Shown: positions 1 to 5,391 of the stretch, piece by piece | Position numbering within the stretch: position 1 is the stretch's first letter | Layout: each line of letters opens with the position of its first letter | Assembly (NCBI GenBank): GCA_001829395.1 | Contig: MIBD01000153.1 | Coordinates: forward strand, 1 to 5,479 | Length of the DNA: 5,479 nt | Direction of reading: 5' to 3' | Source of the DNA: Spirochaetes bacterium GWF1_49_6 | Lineage (GTDB): Bacteria > Spirochaetota > Brevinematia > Brevinematales > GWF1-51-8 | Position numbers and translations under genes: made by a program | Notes under the pieces: generated by a model | Seen by the model: only the letters and a program-made list of their open reading frames with translations | Database searches by the model: none | Told to the model about the DNA's origin: nothing

Positions 1-317
1 TTATATCCCACGACCTCGCGACCGTGCGCTTTCTCTCGCAGACTATCCTGATTATCTACCGCGGCAAGGTGCTCGAATCGGGAGACAAGCTCTCGATTTT
101 CGAACGCCCGGCGAACCCGTACACCCATCTCCTGCTCCAGTCCGCCCGCGACATCGTGGTACAGAACGACCCTATAGAACGCGAGGAGACTGTCAACGGA
201 TGCCCGTTCTATTCCCGATGTCCCGCCGCCGACGGGCAATGTAAGGCAAGTTTCCCCGAAGCCTCGCAACTGGAGGAAAATCATTATGTCTACTGCTACC
301 ACCCGTATGTTCATTAG
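1..317 (+). CDS. Oligopeptide/dipeptide ABC transporter ATP-binding protein, C-terminal part (5' truncated)
   Basis: Only the last 104 residues are in the window; the reading frame begins at base 3 and the gene starts outside. The first residues read ISHDLATVRFLSQT, the switch (H-loop) region of an ABC ATPase, with the catalytic histidine encoded at 9-11. Walker A, the signature motif and Walker B lie upstream, outside the window. The stretch RGKVLESG, then FERPANPYTHLLLQSA, is typical of the Opp/Dpp branch. The C-terminus carries the oligopeptide-transporter extension with GCPFYSRCP followed by two more cysteines (spacing CX5C, X6, C, X17, C); comparable cysteines in this family have been linked to an iron-sulfur cluster. 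By family knowledge the protein hydrolyses ATP on the cytoplasmic side to drive peptide (or nickel or sugar) import. The D-type and F-type subunits cannot be told apart from this piece. The stop is TAG at 315-317, and the next gene overlaps it by 32 bases. Confidence 0.93.
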   Translation, partial: ISHDLATVRFLSQTILIIYRGKVLESGDKLSIFERPANPYTHLLLQSARDIVVQNDPIEREETVNGCPFYSRCPAADGQCKASFPEASQLEENHYVYCYHPYVH

Positions 318-927
318 ACTCGCGCTGCTGCTCCTTCTCCCGGGGATATTGTCCGCCCAGATAGCGGAACCCTCAGTACCCGACCCGTCCGACCCGGAAG
401 TCCAGTTTAACCTGACGTCCATGCAGGCCCCCACGAAAACAAACTCCTCCGTAGTGCAGACCTATCATTCCTATGCGCAGGTACTTATCTCGCCGAACAC
501 CCTGCTGAAGGGGACTTACGAGTATACGACGAACTTTACGCTGTATATCACCAATAAAGTTACCAACCAGACGGTTACCGCGAAAATTGACCTGATGTCC
601 ATCAGTCAGATAGATATGATCGGGTGGACAGCCGTGCAGGTCGAGGCCGGGTTCTACCAGATGCTGCCTATCCAGTACCGGATATACTCCGGCGGCAAAT
701 CCTATATCTATGATAAAAACATCCCCTATTTCAACATATTCCTCATCAACACCGAAGGAAAGAACACCAAACTTTTCTCGATATTTTACGACTCATGGAT
801 AAAAGGCCAGAAGGGCGTGTTTCATTGGAAGAACAGTATGGCATACGAATTTTCCTATAACTACACCCACCCGTTGAAAGGGGTCGCTATCAGTGTTCAA
901 TTCGGTTCGCAGTTTCAATGGAAATAA
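286..927 (+). CDS. Secreted protein of unknown function
   Basis: A 213-residue protein I do not recognise. The N-terminus is a clear Sec signal peptide: Arg7 and Arg11, a hydrophobic core of leucines at about 12-18, then PGILSA with likely cleavage after Ala24 (L-S-A before Gln25). A short proline- and acid-rich stretch follows (about 26-40). The mature part is rich in Tyr, Phe, Asn and Thr and has alternating polar/aromatic stretches suggesting beta structure, ending in VQFGSQFQWK. There is no cysteine, so it is not a lipoprotein and has no disulfides. It probably acts outside the cytoplasmic membrane. The ATG at 286 is preceded by GGAGG at 272-276 with 9-base spacing, which favours this start; Met8 (base 307) would also leave a signal peptide. 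It overlaps the end of the ABC ATPase gene in another frame, so the two are probably co-transcribed and translationally coupled. Confidence 0.8.
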   Translation: MSTATTRMFIRLALLLLLPGILSAQIAEPSVPDPSDPEVQFNLTSMQAPTKTNSSVVQTYHSYAQVLISPNTLLKGTYEYTTNFTLYITNKVTNQTVTAKIDLMSISQIDMIGWTAVQVEAGFYQMLPIQYRIYSGGKSYIYDKNIPYFNIFLINTEGKNTKLFSIFYDSWIKGQKGVFHWKNSMAYEFSYNYTHPLKGVAISVQFGSQFQWK

Positions 928-968
928 CCTGATTCTAACTGAATGTTCTGAAAATGATGGGGAAATAA

Positions 969-997
969 TTGATAAAACCTATATTTTATTGTAAGAT
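969..997 (+). promoter_or_regulatory. Predicted sigma-70-type promoter for the 1022-2846 operon
   Basis: A -35 box TTGATA at 969-974 (one mismatch to TTGACA) is separated by exactly 17 bases from a -10 box TAAGAT at 992-997 (four of six positions match TATAAT). The spacer is AT-rich. Transcription would start near 1004, giving a leader of only about 18 bases before the ATG at 1022. It lies in the 94-base gap after the secreted-protein gene. This is a prediction from the sequence alone. Confidence 0.55.
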
Positions 998-1000
998 AAA

Positions 1001-1014
1001 TGAAAGCGGTTTGA
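1001..1014 (+). promoter_or_regulatory. Candidate LacI/CcpA-type operator over the transcription start
   Basis: TGAAAGCGGTTTGA differs at one position from the LacI-family cre-type consensus TGWAANCGNTNWCA. It has the symmetric AAAnCGnTTT core with the central CG step that LacI-family hinge helices contact. It begins three bases after the predicted -10 box and covers the predicted start near 1004, a position suited to repression. A LacI-family gene is the third gene of the operon that would be controlled, so autoregulation is the natural reading. Whether this particular repressor binds here is inference. Confidence 0.45.
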
Positions 1015-1021
1015 GAGGACA

Positions 1022-1519
1022 ATGAAAAAGAAGACGGCTCCCACGTTCGACGAACTGAAAAACCCGGAATATGTTTATCACTACTCACGGGCGGAACGCA
1101 CCTCGTTAAGCCATCATCCGGTTCAATCGGCGAAACCGCAGAAATTTCTCACACGGGTATTCGGCGGAAATAAGACCACCGCGCGGATGTTTATATTTTA
1201 TATCATCCTCGCTGTCGGCATGTGGCTTGCGTTCATGTTCGGTCAGCCGGAGACCAAGAAAAAGGAGTTTAATTTCAATAACGGTAATAAATTGGTGGTG
1301 CGCCTGGTACAGGATAAGACCAAGTACGGGCTGAGCCTCTTTCTCGAAAACACCGCCACGAATTTATGGATTGTCAGGAATCTCACGCTATCGAATAAAG
1401 AATTCGTTCTCACCACCAACGTTTTATTGGAACTCCACCAGAACGAATTCGACACATTATTTCTCCCGCTCCCGCTATCTATCTCGAATATCGGTAAACT
1501 GACCGCTGCGGTGCAATAG
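1022..1519 (+). CDS. Single-pass membrane protein of unknown function
   Basis: A 165-residue protein with three visible parts. Residues 1-55 are a basic, probably cytoplasmic region containing NPEYVYHYSRAERTSL. Residues 56-73 form one strongly hydrophobic helix (FIFYIILAVGMWLAFMF). Residues 82-165 form a likely extracytoplasmic domain of alternating hydrophobic and polar residues suggesting beta strands. There is no cleavable signal peptide at the N-terminus and no cysteine. The start is supported by GAGAGGA at 1013-1019, although the spacing to the ATG is short. It is the first gene after the predicted promoter. Its stop codon TAG overlaps the Shine-Dalgarno of acyP, so the two are very likely co-expressed. 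The HYSRAER-type N-terminus vaguely recalls small membrane proteins of spirochaetes, which I could not check. No function can be assigned. Confidence 0.78.
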   Translation: MKKKTAPTFDELKNPEYVYHYSRAERTSLSHHPVQSAKPQKFLTRVFGGNKTTARMFIFYIILAVGMWLAFMFGQPETKKKEFNFNNGNKLVVRLVQDKTKYGLSLFLENTATNLWIVRNLTLSNKEFVLTTNVLLELHQNEFDTLFLPLPLSISNIGKLTAAVQ

Positions 1520-1524
1520 GAGGA
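1518..1524 (+). promoter_or_regulatory. Shine-Dalgarno of acyP embedded in the upstream stop codon
   Basis: AGGAGGA begins inside the TAG stop of the preceding gene (1517-1519). It sits 4 bases before the ATG at 1529 and 10 bases before a second in-frame ATG at 1535. Ribosomes finishing the upstream gene would end on this site, which suggests translational coupling. The spacing allows either ATG, so the exact start of acyP is uncertain by two codons. Confidence 0.7.
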
Positions 1525-1528
1525 ATAG

Positions 1529-1804
1529 ATGCTGATGCTCAGGGCTGTCGTCAGAGGCCGCGTACAGGGCGTGGGGTTCAGGTATTTCGTTCAGCGGAGG
1601 GCGGAGAGTATCGGACTGACCGGATGGGTGAAGAACCTCTATTCCGGGGATGTCCAGCTCGAGGCGTGCGGAAGCGATGAACAAGTCTCGGCGCTGATTG
1701 AGGAACTGCGGAAAGGCCCGCCCATGTCGGATGTTTCCGATGTGGAGTATTCGACCGAACCGGCGGATAAAAGCCCGTTCCTTTCGTTCGACGTCCGTTT
1801 TTAA
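1529..1804 (+). CDS. acyP: Acylphosphatase
   Basis: A 91-residue protein, the usual length for the family, hydrolysing acyl phosphates such as acetyl phosphate or 1,3-bisphosphoglycerate to carboxylate and phosphate in the cytoplasm. The signature GRVQGVGFR is at residues 10-18, with the phosphate-binding loop and the catalytic Arg18. The second signature GLTGWVKNL at 29-37 contains Asn36, which orients the nucleophilic water. Both essential residues are intact. The rest fits the small ferredoxin-like alpha/beta fold, ending in a beta strand (FLSFDVRF). The start is ATG at 1529 or possibly 1535. It lies 9 bases after the membrane-protein gene and 22 bases before the LacI-type gene with no terminator between, so the three appear to form one operon. 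The physiological reason for pairing acylphosphatase with these genes is not evident from the sequence. Confidence 0.96.
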   Translation: MLMLRAVVRGRVQGVGFRYFVQRRAESIGLTGWVKNLYSGDVQLEACGSDEQVSALIEELRKGPPMSDVSDVEYSTEPADKSPFLSFDVRF

Positions 1805-1826
1805 ATGATAGATTTGGAAAGGTAAA

Positions 1827-2846
1827 ATGGCGGATTTAACAAGAAAGATCACTATCTACGATGTCGCCAAACGCGCGAATGTCACGATTGCCACGGTGTC
1901 CCGCGTCATCAACGGGAAGGATAATGTATCCGCGCCGACGAAAGAAATCGTCATGCAGGCTATCGAGGATTTGAATTACTATCCCTCGCCCATCGCGTCG
2001 GGGCTGTCCAAACGTAAATCGCAGGAGATCGGCGTACTGGTGCCGTTCTTCTTCGGCGAATTTTTCCTGAAGCTCCTCGACGGTATCGCGAAGGAACTCC
2101 ACGATTTCGACCTGATTCTTTACGACGCTACCACGCCCGAGCAGAAGAAGAAACTGATCGCTAAAGTAGTCGGGGAGAATAAGCTCGACGGGTTGGTCGT
2201 GGTCTCGCTTCCCGTCCGCACCGACGAGGAGATCAACCTCCGTAAGGCGCGTTTTCCGATAGCGCTGATCGACACCATGCACCCGTCGTACAGTTCCGTC
2301 TGTTTCGATAACACCTACGGCGCCTATAAGGCGGTCGAGTACCTCACCGGGCTCGGGCATAAACGGATCGCGATCATCAGCGGCGCGATAGAAGACCCGT
2401 TCCATTTTACTGTCGCGAGCGAACGCCTCAAGGGCTATAAGATGGGGCTGTCGATGGCGAATATACCGATCAATGACAAATATATCCAGATAAACGATTG
2501 GAGCCGCATCGGGGCGAACCTGATTACGAAGAAACTGATGGGTATGAAGGAACCCCCTACCGCGATTTTCTGCGTCAGCGACCTCCAGGCGGTGGGCGCG
2601 CTCGAAACCGCGCGTGAGATGGGTTTCCGTGTCCCGGAGGACCTCTCCATCCTCGGCTACGATAATATGGACTTCAGCGATTATATCGGGCTTTCGACAA
2701 TGTCCCAGCCGCTGAGTATCGCCTCCCAACTCGGCATCGAACTCCTGAAGGCGGAGATCGATTCCGGCATCAATAAGAAAGAAAAAATCATCCTGCAGCC
2801 CGCCCTGATCGAACGGGCTACGGTCGCTCCTGTGGCTTCATTATAA
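1827..2846 (+). CDS. LacI/GalR-family transcriptional regulator
   Basis: A full-length 339-residue repressor of the usual LacI-family size. The N-terminal helix-turn-helix spans about 8-55 (ITIYDVAKRANVTIATVSRV, then NGKDNVSAPTKE), with the recognition helix starting near Val19. The hinge helix lies at about 54-61 and keeps Ala57 and Leu60 in the A-x-x-L arrangement that inserts into the minor groove of a central CG step. The periplasmic-binding-protein-like effector domain runs from about 66 to the end. Visible landmarks are DGLVVVS at 121-127, GHKRIAIISG at 177-186, Arg200 in ERLKGY (the usual effector-contacting arginine), SDLQAVGAL at 251-259 and GYDNMDFSDY with Asp279. The inducer is unknown; sugars or nucleobases are typical. 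The start follows a modest GGAAAGG at 1816-1822. A matching operator-like site lies at 1001-1014 upstream of its own operon, and the permease gene follows downstream. Any role in controlling the permease is inference. Confidence 0.95.
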   Translation: MADLTRKITIYDVAKRANVTIATVSRVINGKDNVSAPTKEIVMQAIEDLNYYPSPIASGLSKRKSQEIGVLVPFFFGEFFLKLLDGIAKELHDFDLILYDATTPEQKKKLIAKVVGENKLDGLVVVSLPVRTDEEINLRKARFPIALIDTMHPSYSSVCFDNTYGAYKAVEYLTGLGHKRIAIISGAIEDPFHFTVASERLKGYKMGLSMANIPINDKYIQINDWSRIGANLITKKLMGMKEPPTAIFCVSDLQAVGALETAREMGFRVPEDLSILGYDNMDFSDYIGLSTMSQPLSIASQLGIELLKAEIDSGINKKEKIILQPALIERATVAPVASL

Positions 2847-2913
2847 AAGACATAACGCGCGGGGCCGTCAGTAGTATCCCGCATGTTCATGCAAATCCGT
2901 AAGAAAAAGGGAT

Positions 2914-2926
2914 AAACTTCGAGTTT
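2914..2926. repeat. Short inverted repeat AAACT-TCG-AGTTT
   Basis: Perfect 5-base arms flank a 3-base centre, followed by two more T. The stem is too AT-poor in G-C pairs and too short to be a convincing terminator. As a protein-binding palindrome it is odd-centred, unlike the even, CG-centred LacI-type operators. Its role is undetermined. Confidence 0.3.
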
Positions 2927-2938
2927 TTCGGTTTGCCG

Positions 2939-2952
2939 CTTGTTACTTGTTA
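2939..2952 (+). repeat. Tandem 7-base repeat (CTTGTTA x2)
   Basis: CTTGTTA occurs twice in direct succession at 2939-2945 and 2946-2952, followed by a partial third copy (CTT after one C). It lies 24-37 bases before the permease start. It may be a replication-slippage product or a small regulatory repeat; the sequence does not decide. Confidence 0.6.
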
Positions 2953-2964
2953 CTTTTCACTTAC

Positions 2965-2971
2965 AAGGAGG
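2965..2971 (+). promoter_or_regulatory. Shine-Dalgarno deciding the permease start
   Basis: AAGGAGG, a near-perfect anti-16S match, lies 4 bases before the ATG at 2976. The frame is open further upstream to a TTG at 2940, but that codon has no ribosome binding site and would add 12 residues unlike any APC N-terminus. The ATG at 2976 is therefore the start. Confidence 0.85.
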
Positions 2972-2975
2972 CGTC

Positions 2976-4868
2976 ATGGCGTTAAAAAAACAGCTCACCA
3001 GTATCGACGTATTCAGTCTTGCCTCCGGCGCCATGATCAGCACGGGTATTTTCGTTCTGCCCGCTATCGTTTTTAAAATCGCCGGGCCGGCCATCCTCAT
3101 CTCGTACTTTCTCGCAGGGGTACTGATTCTCCCCGCGCTGTTCTCTCAGCTCGAACTCGCGACCGCGATCCCGAAGGCGGGGGGAAGCTACTTCTTCGCG
3201 GAACGTATCCTCGGTTCGGCGGCGGGAACTTTTACCGGGTTCGCCAACTGGTTTACTATCAGCCTCAAAAGCGCGTTCGCCCTTGTCGGTATCGGCGCGT
3301 TCGCGACCCTGATCTTCCCCCATCTCACCGAATGGGAACTGAAGATCATCGCCGCATCGTTCTGCGTATTTTTCACGGTTATCAATCTCGTGAGCGTTAA
3401 ATCGTCGGGAAAACTCCAAGTCGTCATGGTAATCGCCCTCTTAGTCATACTCGGTCAGTTCATCCTGTTCGGGTATAAATCCATGGATTTCTCGCGCGTA
3501 GCGCAGGCGTTCGATTTCAAATGGAAGGAAATCTTCCTCGTTACCGGAATGGTTTTTATCTCATACGGGGGATTGACGAATATCGCAAGCGTCGCGGAAG
3601 AAGTAAAAAATCCCAGAAAATCGCTCGTTCTCAGCACTATTCTTGCGTTTGTAATAGTAGAAATATTCTATCTTTTAATAATACTCGTACTGATAGGGGT
3701 TATGCCGCCGGATGAATTGTCGCAGACACTCACCCCGCTTTCCGCTGCCGGGCAGAAGTTTTTCGAGACCCCGATCCTCTCACGAATCGAACTCATTATC
3801 ACAGCAGTCGCCGCGATCCTGGCGTTCGTCACCACCGCCAATGCGGGAATTATGACCGCGTCCCGGAACCCGATGTCAATGAGCCGCGACAGCCTTCTCC
3901 CGGAAATGTTCGCTAAAGTATCGAAAAAAAAGAAAATACCCTATATTTCGGTTCTTTTTACTTCGGCTTTCATGCTTCTTGTAATTTTCCTGCTGAATCT
4001 CGGGCAGCTCGCGAAGGTGGCTTCGCTTTTCATGCTGCTCGTGTTCATCATGGTCAACCTGTCGGTCATCATTATCCGTTTCTCGAGGGTCTCGAACTAC
4101 AAGCCTTCGTTTCGCGCGCCGCTTTTCCCGGCGCTCCAGATAGCGGGAATAGCCGGATACCTTTTCCTCATCTTCGAAATGGGGTGGGAGATTTTTACGG
4201 CGGCGGCGGGGTTCCTCACGCTATCGATCGCCTGGTATTTTATCTATGCCCGGAAACGGGTCAAGCGTAAATCGGCGTTCGTGCACATGGTGGAAAAAAT
4301 GGTCGATCCCGAACTGATGACTGCGGGAACGGAACTCGAGGACGAATTATTCGAGATTCTGATGGAGATGAAGGAAATCCATGAAGACCGTTTCGATACT
4401 ATCATCCGTAAGGCGAAGGTCTTCGACCTGGACCATACCGTCACCCGTGACGATCTTTTTAAACTGGTCGCCGACGAGATCGCGAAACACTGGAACAGCG
4501 ATCCCGCGTTAATCAAACTCAAACTCGACCGCCGGGAGGAGGAAGCCTCGACCGTCATCTATCCCGGAGTTGCCGTACCCCACGCTGTCCCGCATATCGT
4601 CATCGAAGGCGAACACCGTTTCGATATTATCCTTGTCCGCGATAAGCACGGGATCGACTGGAACGATCAGGGCGATGTGGTCTATACCGCGTTCTTCCTC
4701 ATCGGGACAAAGGACGAACGGAATTTCCACCTCAAGGCGCTGATGGCGATCGCGCAAATCCTCCAGAATCCTGAATTTCATAAGGACTGGATGCAGGCAA
4801 AAACCGGGAAGGAACTGCGATCGGTTATTTTACTGACGGAGCGGCAGCGGTCGCTGCGCGAGGGATAG
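2976..4868 (+). CDS. APC-superfamily amino acid permease fused to a PTS EIIA type-2 domain
   Basis: A 630-residue two-part protein. Residues 1-424 form an APC-type transporter with about 12 membrane helices (roughly 10-31, 37-60, 87-115, 124-141, 147-167, 186-205, 217-243, 270-295, 322-341, 346-367, 382-400, 403-424). Family landmarks are the unwound helix-1 motif GAMISTGIF (18-26), PKAGGSY (66-72), AEEVKNPRKS (207-216) and SRDSLLPEMF (303-312). A basic then acidic cytoplasmic linker follows (425-480). Residues from about 480 to 625 form a fructose/mannitol/Ntr-type EIIA domain, with RREEEAST leading into GVAVPHAVPH, where His536 is the expected phosphorylated histidine. APC permeases of this type usually move amino acids by cation coupling. 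The EIIA domain is expected to sense phosphotransferase status or relay phosphate, which is inference; no EIIB or EIIC is present nearby. The substrate cannot be read from the sequence. It is probably its own transcription unit or read through from the LacI-type operon. Confidence 0.93.
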   Translation: MALKKQLTSIDVFSLASGAMISTGIFVLPAIVFKIAGPAILISYFLAGVLILPALFSQLELATAIPKAGGSYFFAERILGSAAGTFTGFANWFTISLKSAFALVGIGAFATLIFPHLTEWELKIIAASFCVFFTVINLVSVKSSGKLQVVMVIALLVILGQFILFGYKSMDFSRVAQAFDFKWKEIFLVTGMVFISYGGLTNIASVAEEVKNPRKSLVLSTILAFVIVEIFYLLIILVLIGVMPPDELSQTLTPLSAAGQKFFETPILSRIELIITAVAAILAFVTTANAGIMTASRNPMSMSRDSLLPEMFAKVSKKKKIPYISVLFTSAFMLLVIFLLNLGQLAKVASLFMLLVFIMVNLSVIIIRFSRVSNYKPSFRAPLFPALQIAGIAGYLFLIFEMGWEIFTAAAGFLTLSIAWYFIYARKRVKRKSAFVHMVEKMVDPELMTAGTELEDELFEILMEMKEIHEDRFDTIIRKAKVFDLDHTVTRDDLFKLVADEIAKHWNSDPALIKLKLDRREEEASTVIYPGVAVPHAVPHIVIEGEHRFDIILVRDKHGIDWNDQGDVVYTAFFLIGTKDERNFHLKALMAIAQILQNPEFHKDWMQAKTGKELRSVILLTERQRSLREG

Positions 4869-4873
4869 TTCCA

Positions 4874-4993
4874 TTACCATTGGAAATCCTGATATCTAAC
4901 ACCATCCTGCGACGAATAGATACTCAACGGATTCAAATCACTGCGTAACAGTTTAACCCAGTACGAATTGCGAGGGCGACACACACGGATGTG
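4874..4993 (-). other. Protein-like minus-strand open frame, possible coding remnant
   Basis: On the minus strand, 39 codons are open between a stop at 4994-4996 and a TAA at 4874-4876, with no start codon and no ribosome site. The translation includes NSYWVKLLRSDLNPLSIYSS and ends in RYQDFQW, a composition that looks like real protein rather than a shadow frame. It could be the 3' remnant of a lost gene, part of a repeat or chance. I do not recognise it. Confidence 0.2.
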
Positions 4994-5001
4994 TTAGTCC
5001 C
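4975..5001. repeat. Bulged hairpin-forming inverted repeat
   Basis: ACACA at 4981-4985 pairs with TGTGT at 4990-4994 around CGGA. The stem continues with GAC (4978-4980) to GTC (4997-4999) across a TA bulge, then GG (4975-4976) to CC (5000-5001) across a bulged C. This gives about ten base pairs. No T-run follows on either strand, so it is not a standard terminator. It resembles a small palindromic intergenic element. Confidence 0.45.
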
Positions 5002-5065
5002 GAGCGTGTCATGGACGGCTTTCATGCGTACGTCGCGGATTGATCCGATTTACAGGGATAATAAA

Positions 5066-5095
5066 GGCGCCTCGATACGCTTCGCACTCGGCGCC
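5066..5095 (-). repeat. GGCGCC inverted repeat, possible back-up terminator
   Basis: Two copies of the self-complementary hexamer GGCGCC at 5066-5071 and 5090-5095 enclose 18 bases and could pair as a six-base GC stem. On the minus strand the stem is followed by TTTATTAT. That would be a modest second terminator downstream of the HicB-like gene. The loop is long, and the element may instead be part of a dispersed repeat. Confidence 0.35.
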
Positions 5096-5127
5096 CGGTT
5101 TCCGCGCAAATCCATCCGTTCTTTTCT

Positions 5128-5162
5128 AAAACCCGGCAGAGATATTTCCCGCTGACGGGTTT
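5128..5162 (-). terminator. Intrinsic terminator of the HicB-like gene
   Basis: Read on the minus strand, AAACCCG (5162-5156) and CGGGTTT (5135-5129) are perfect arms. They continue past one mismatch into CAG/CTG, giving ten base pairs around a 12-base loop, then TTTTAGAAAAG. The first stem base is the final A of the TGA stop codon. A GC-rich stem followed by a T-tract directly at the end of the gene fits a rho-independent terminator. On the plus strand no T-run follows, so it acts on the minus strand. Confidence 0.75.
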
Positions 5163-5365
5163 CATACCGACAATTCTACTATTCTGTCATCCTTTTCAAT
5201 CTGTAGATTCCCTATATCCACACTCAGACAACCTTCGGCGGCCTCTTTCAGGTTATCCATCAATTCCTCGACGGTTTCTCCCTGTGAGACGCACCCCTTG
5301 ATAGCAGGAATTTCCCCCCAATATCCGCCTTCTTCAGCTTGATGAATAACCGCGTTAAGTATCAT
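5162..5365 (-). CDS. HicB-like (UPF0150 family) antitoxin-type protein, apparently solitary
   Basis: A 67-residue protein matching the HicB N-terminal fold: EEGGYWGEIPAIKGCVSQGE at about 11-30, then TVEELMDNLKEAAEGCL at 31-47. The YW...P...GC.SQGET...EL..N..EA pattern is diagnostic. There is no C-terminal ribbon-helix-helix or helix-turn-helix DNA-binding domain; single-domain forms of this length are common. In complete systems the protein blocks the mRNA-cutting HicA toxin. Here no HicA is visible: the gene has its own promoter directly upstream and a terminator directly downstream, and the roughly 100 bases above and 290 bases below encode no HicA-like KGSH motif. The ATG at 5365-5363 is preceded by GGGAGA (5376-5371) with five-base spacing. 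It may be an orphan antitoxin, or its toxin gene may lie beyond the window edge, which is inference. Confidence 0.88.
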   Translation of the reverse strand: MILNAVIHQAEEGGYWGEIPAIKGCVSQGETVEELMDNLKEAAEGCLSVDIGNLQIEKDDRIVELSV

Positions 5366-5391
5366 ATTGTTCTCCCGTACTTTGTTAATTA

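Larger units (their letters stand above)
2847..2975. other. Intergenic region between the LacI-type gene and the permease
   Basis: This 129-base gap has no gene. It holds a small inverted repeat (2914-2926), the half-site CGGTTTG at 2929-2935 (identical to the right half of the operator-like site at 1001-1014), a tandem 7-base repeat (2939-2952) and the permease Shine-Dalgarno. A very weak promoter-like pair is TTGCCG at 2933-2938 and TTCACT at 2956-2961 with 17-base spacing. I see no convincing intrinsic terminator for the upstream gene, so read-through into the permease is possible. Confidence 0.5.
4869..5161. other. Non-coding stretch with inverted repeats and a possible gene remnant
   Basis: About 290 bases between the convergent permease and HicB-like genes. 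No complete gene, tRNA or CRISPR array is visible. It holds a protein-like minus-strand frame (4874-4993), a bulged hairpin (4975-5001), a GGCGCC inverted repeat (5066-5095) and the terminator of the minus-strand gene (5128-5162). The middle, with GCGGATTGATCCGATTTACA at about 5035-5054, has the look of dispersed intergenic repeat sequence of environmental genomes, which only a genome comparison could show. No strong terminator for the plus-strand permease gene is apparent. Confidence 0.6.

Noticed and set aside
1836..2729. Long open frame of 297 codons on the minus strand opposite the LacI-type gene
   Set aside because: It is fully antisense to a canonical LacI-family gene, its translation is rich in Arg, Asp and His without domain features, and no ribosome site precedes it; it is a shadow frame.
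2859..2882. GCGGG / CCCGC pairing as a terminator for the LacI-type gene
   Set aside because: Only five base pairs around a 14-base loop and no T-run follows.
2940..2975. TTG at 2940 as the permease start
   Set aside because: No Shine-Dalgarno precedes it, while AAGGAGG sits ideally before the ATG at 2976, which gives a standard APC N-terminus.
2982..3419. Open frames opposite the permease gene on the minus strand
   Set aside because: Highly charged translations (Arg, Glu, Gly, Asp) typical of antisense to membrane-helix codons; no start signals.
4869..4885. TTCCA / TGGAA hairpin directly after the permease stop as a terminator
   Set aside because: Five weak base pairs with a seven-base loop and no T-run afterwards.
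5045..5110. Tiny minus-strand frame beginning MDLRGNRAPSAKRIE
   Set aside because: About 21 codons overlapping the GGCGCC inverted repeat, with no ribosome site; most likely repeat-derived chance frame.
4869..5161. A decayed hicA gene downstream of the HicB-like gene
   Set aside because: No KGSH-type motif or other HicA feature appears in minus-strand frames, and a terminator separates the region from the HicB-like gene.
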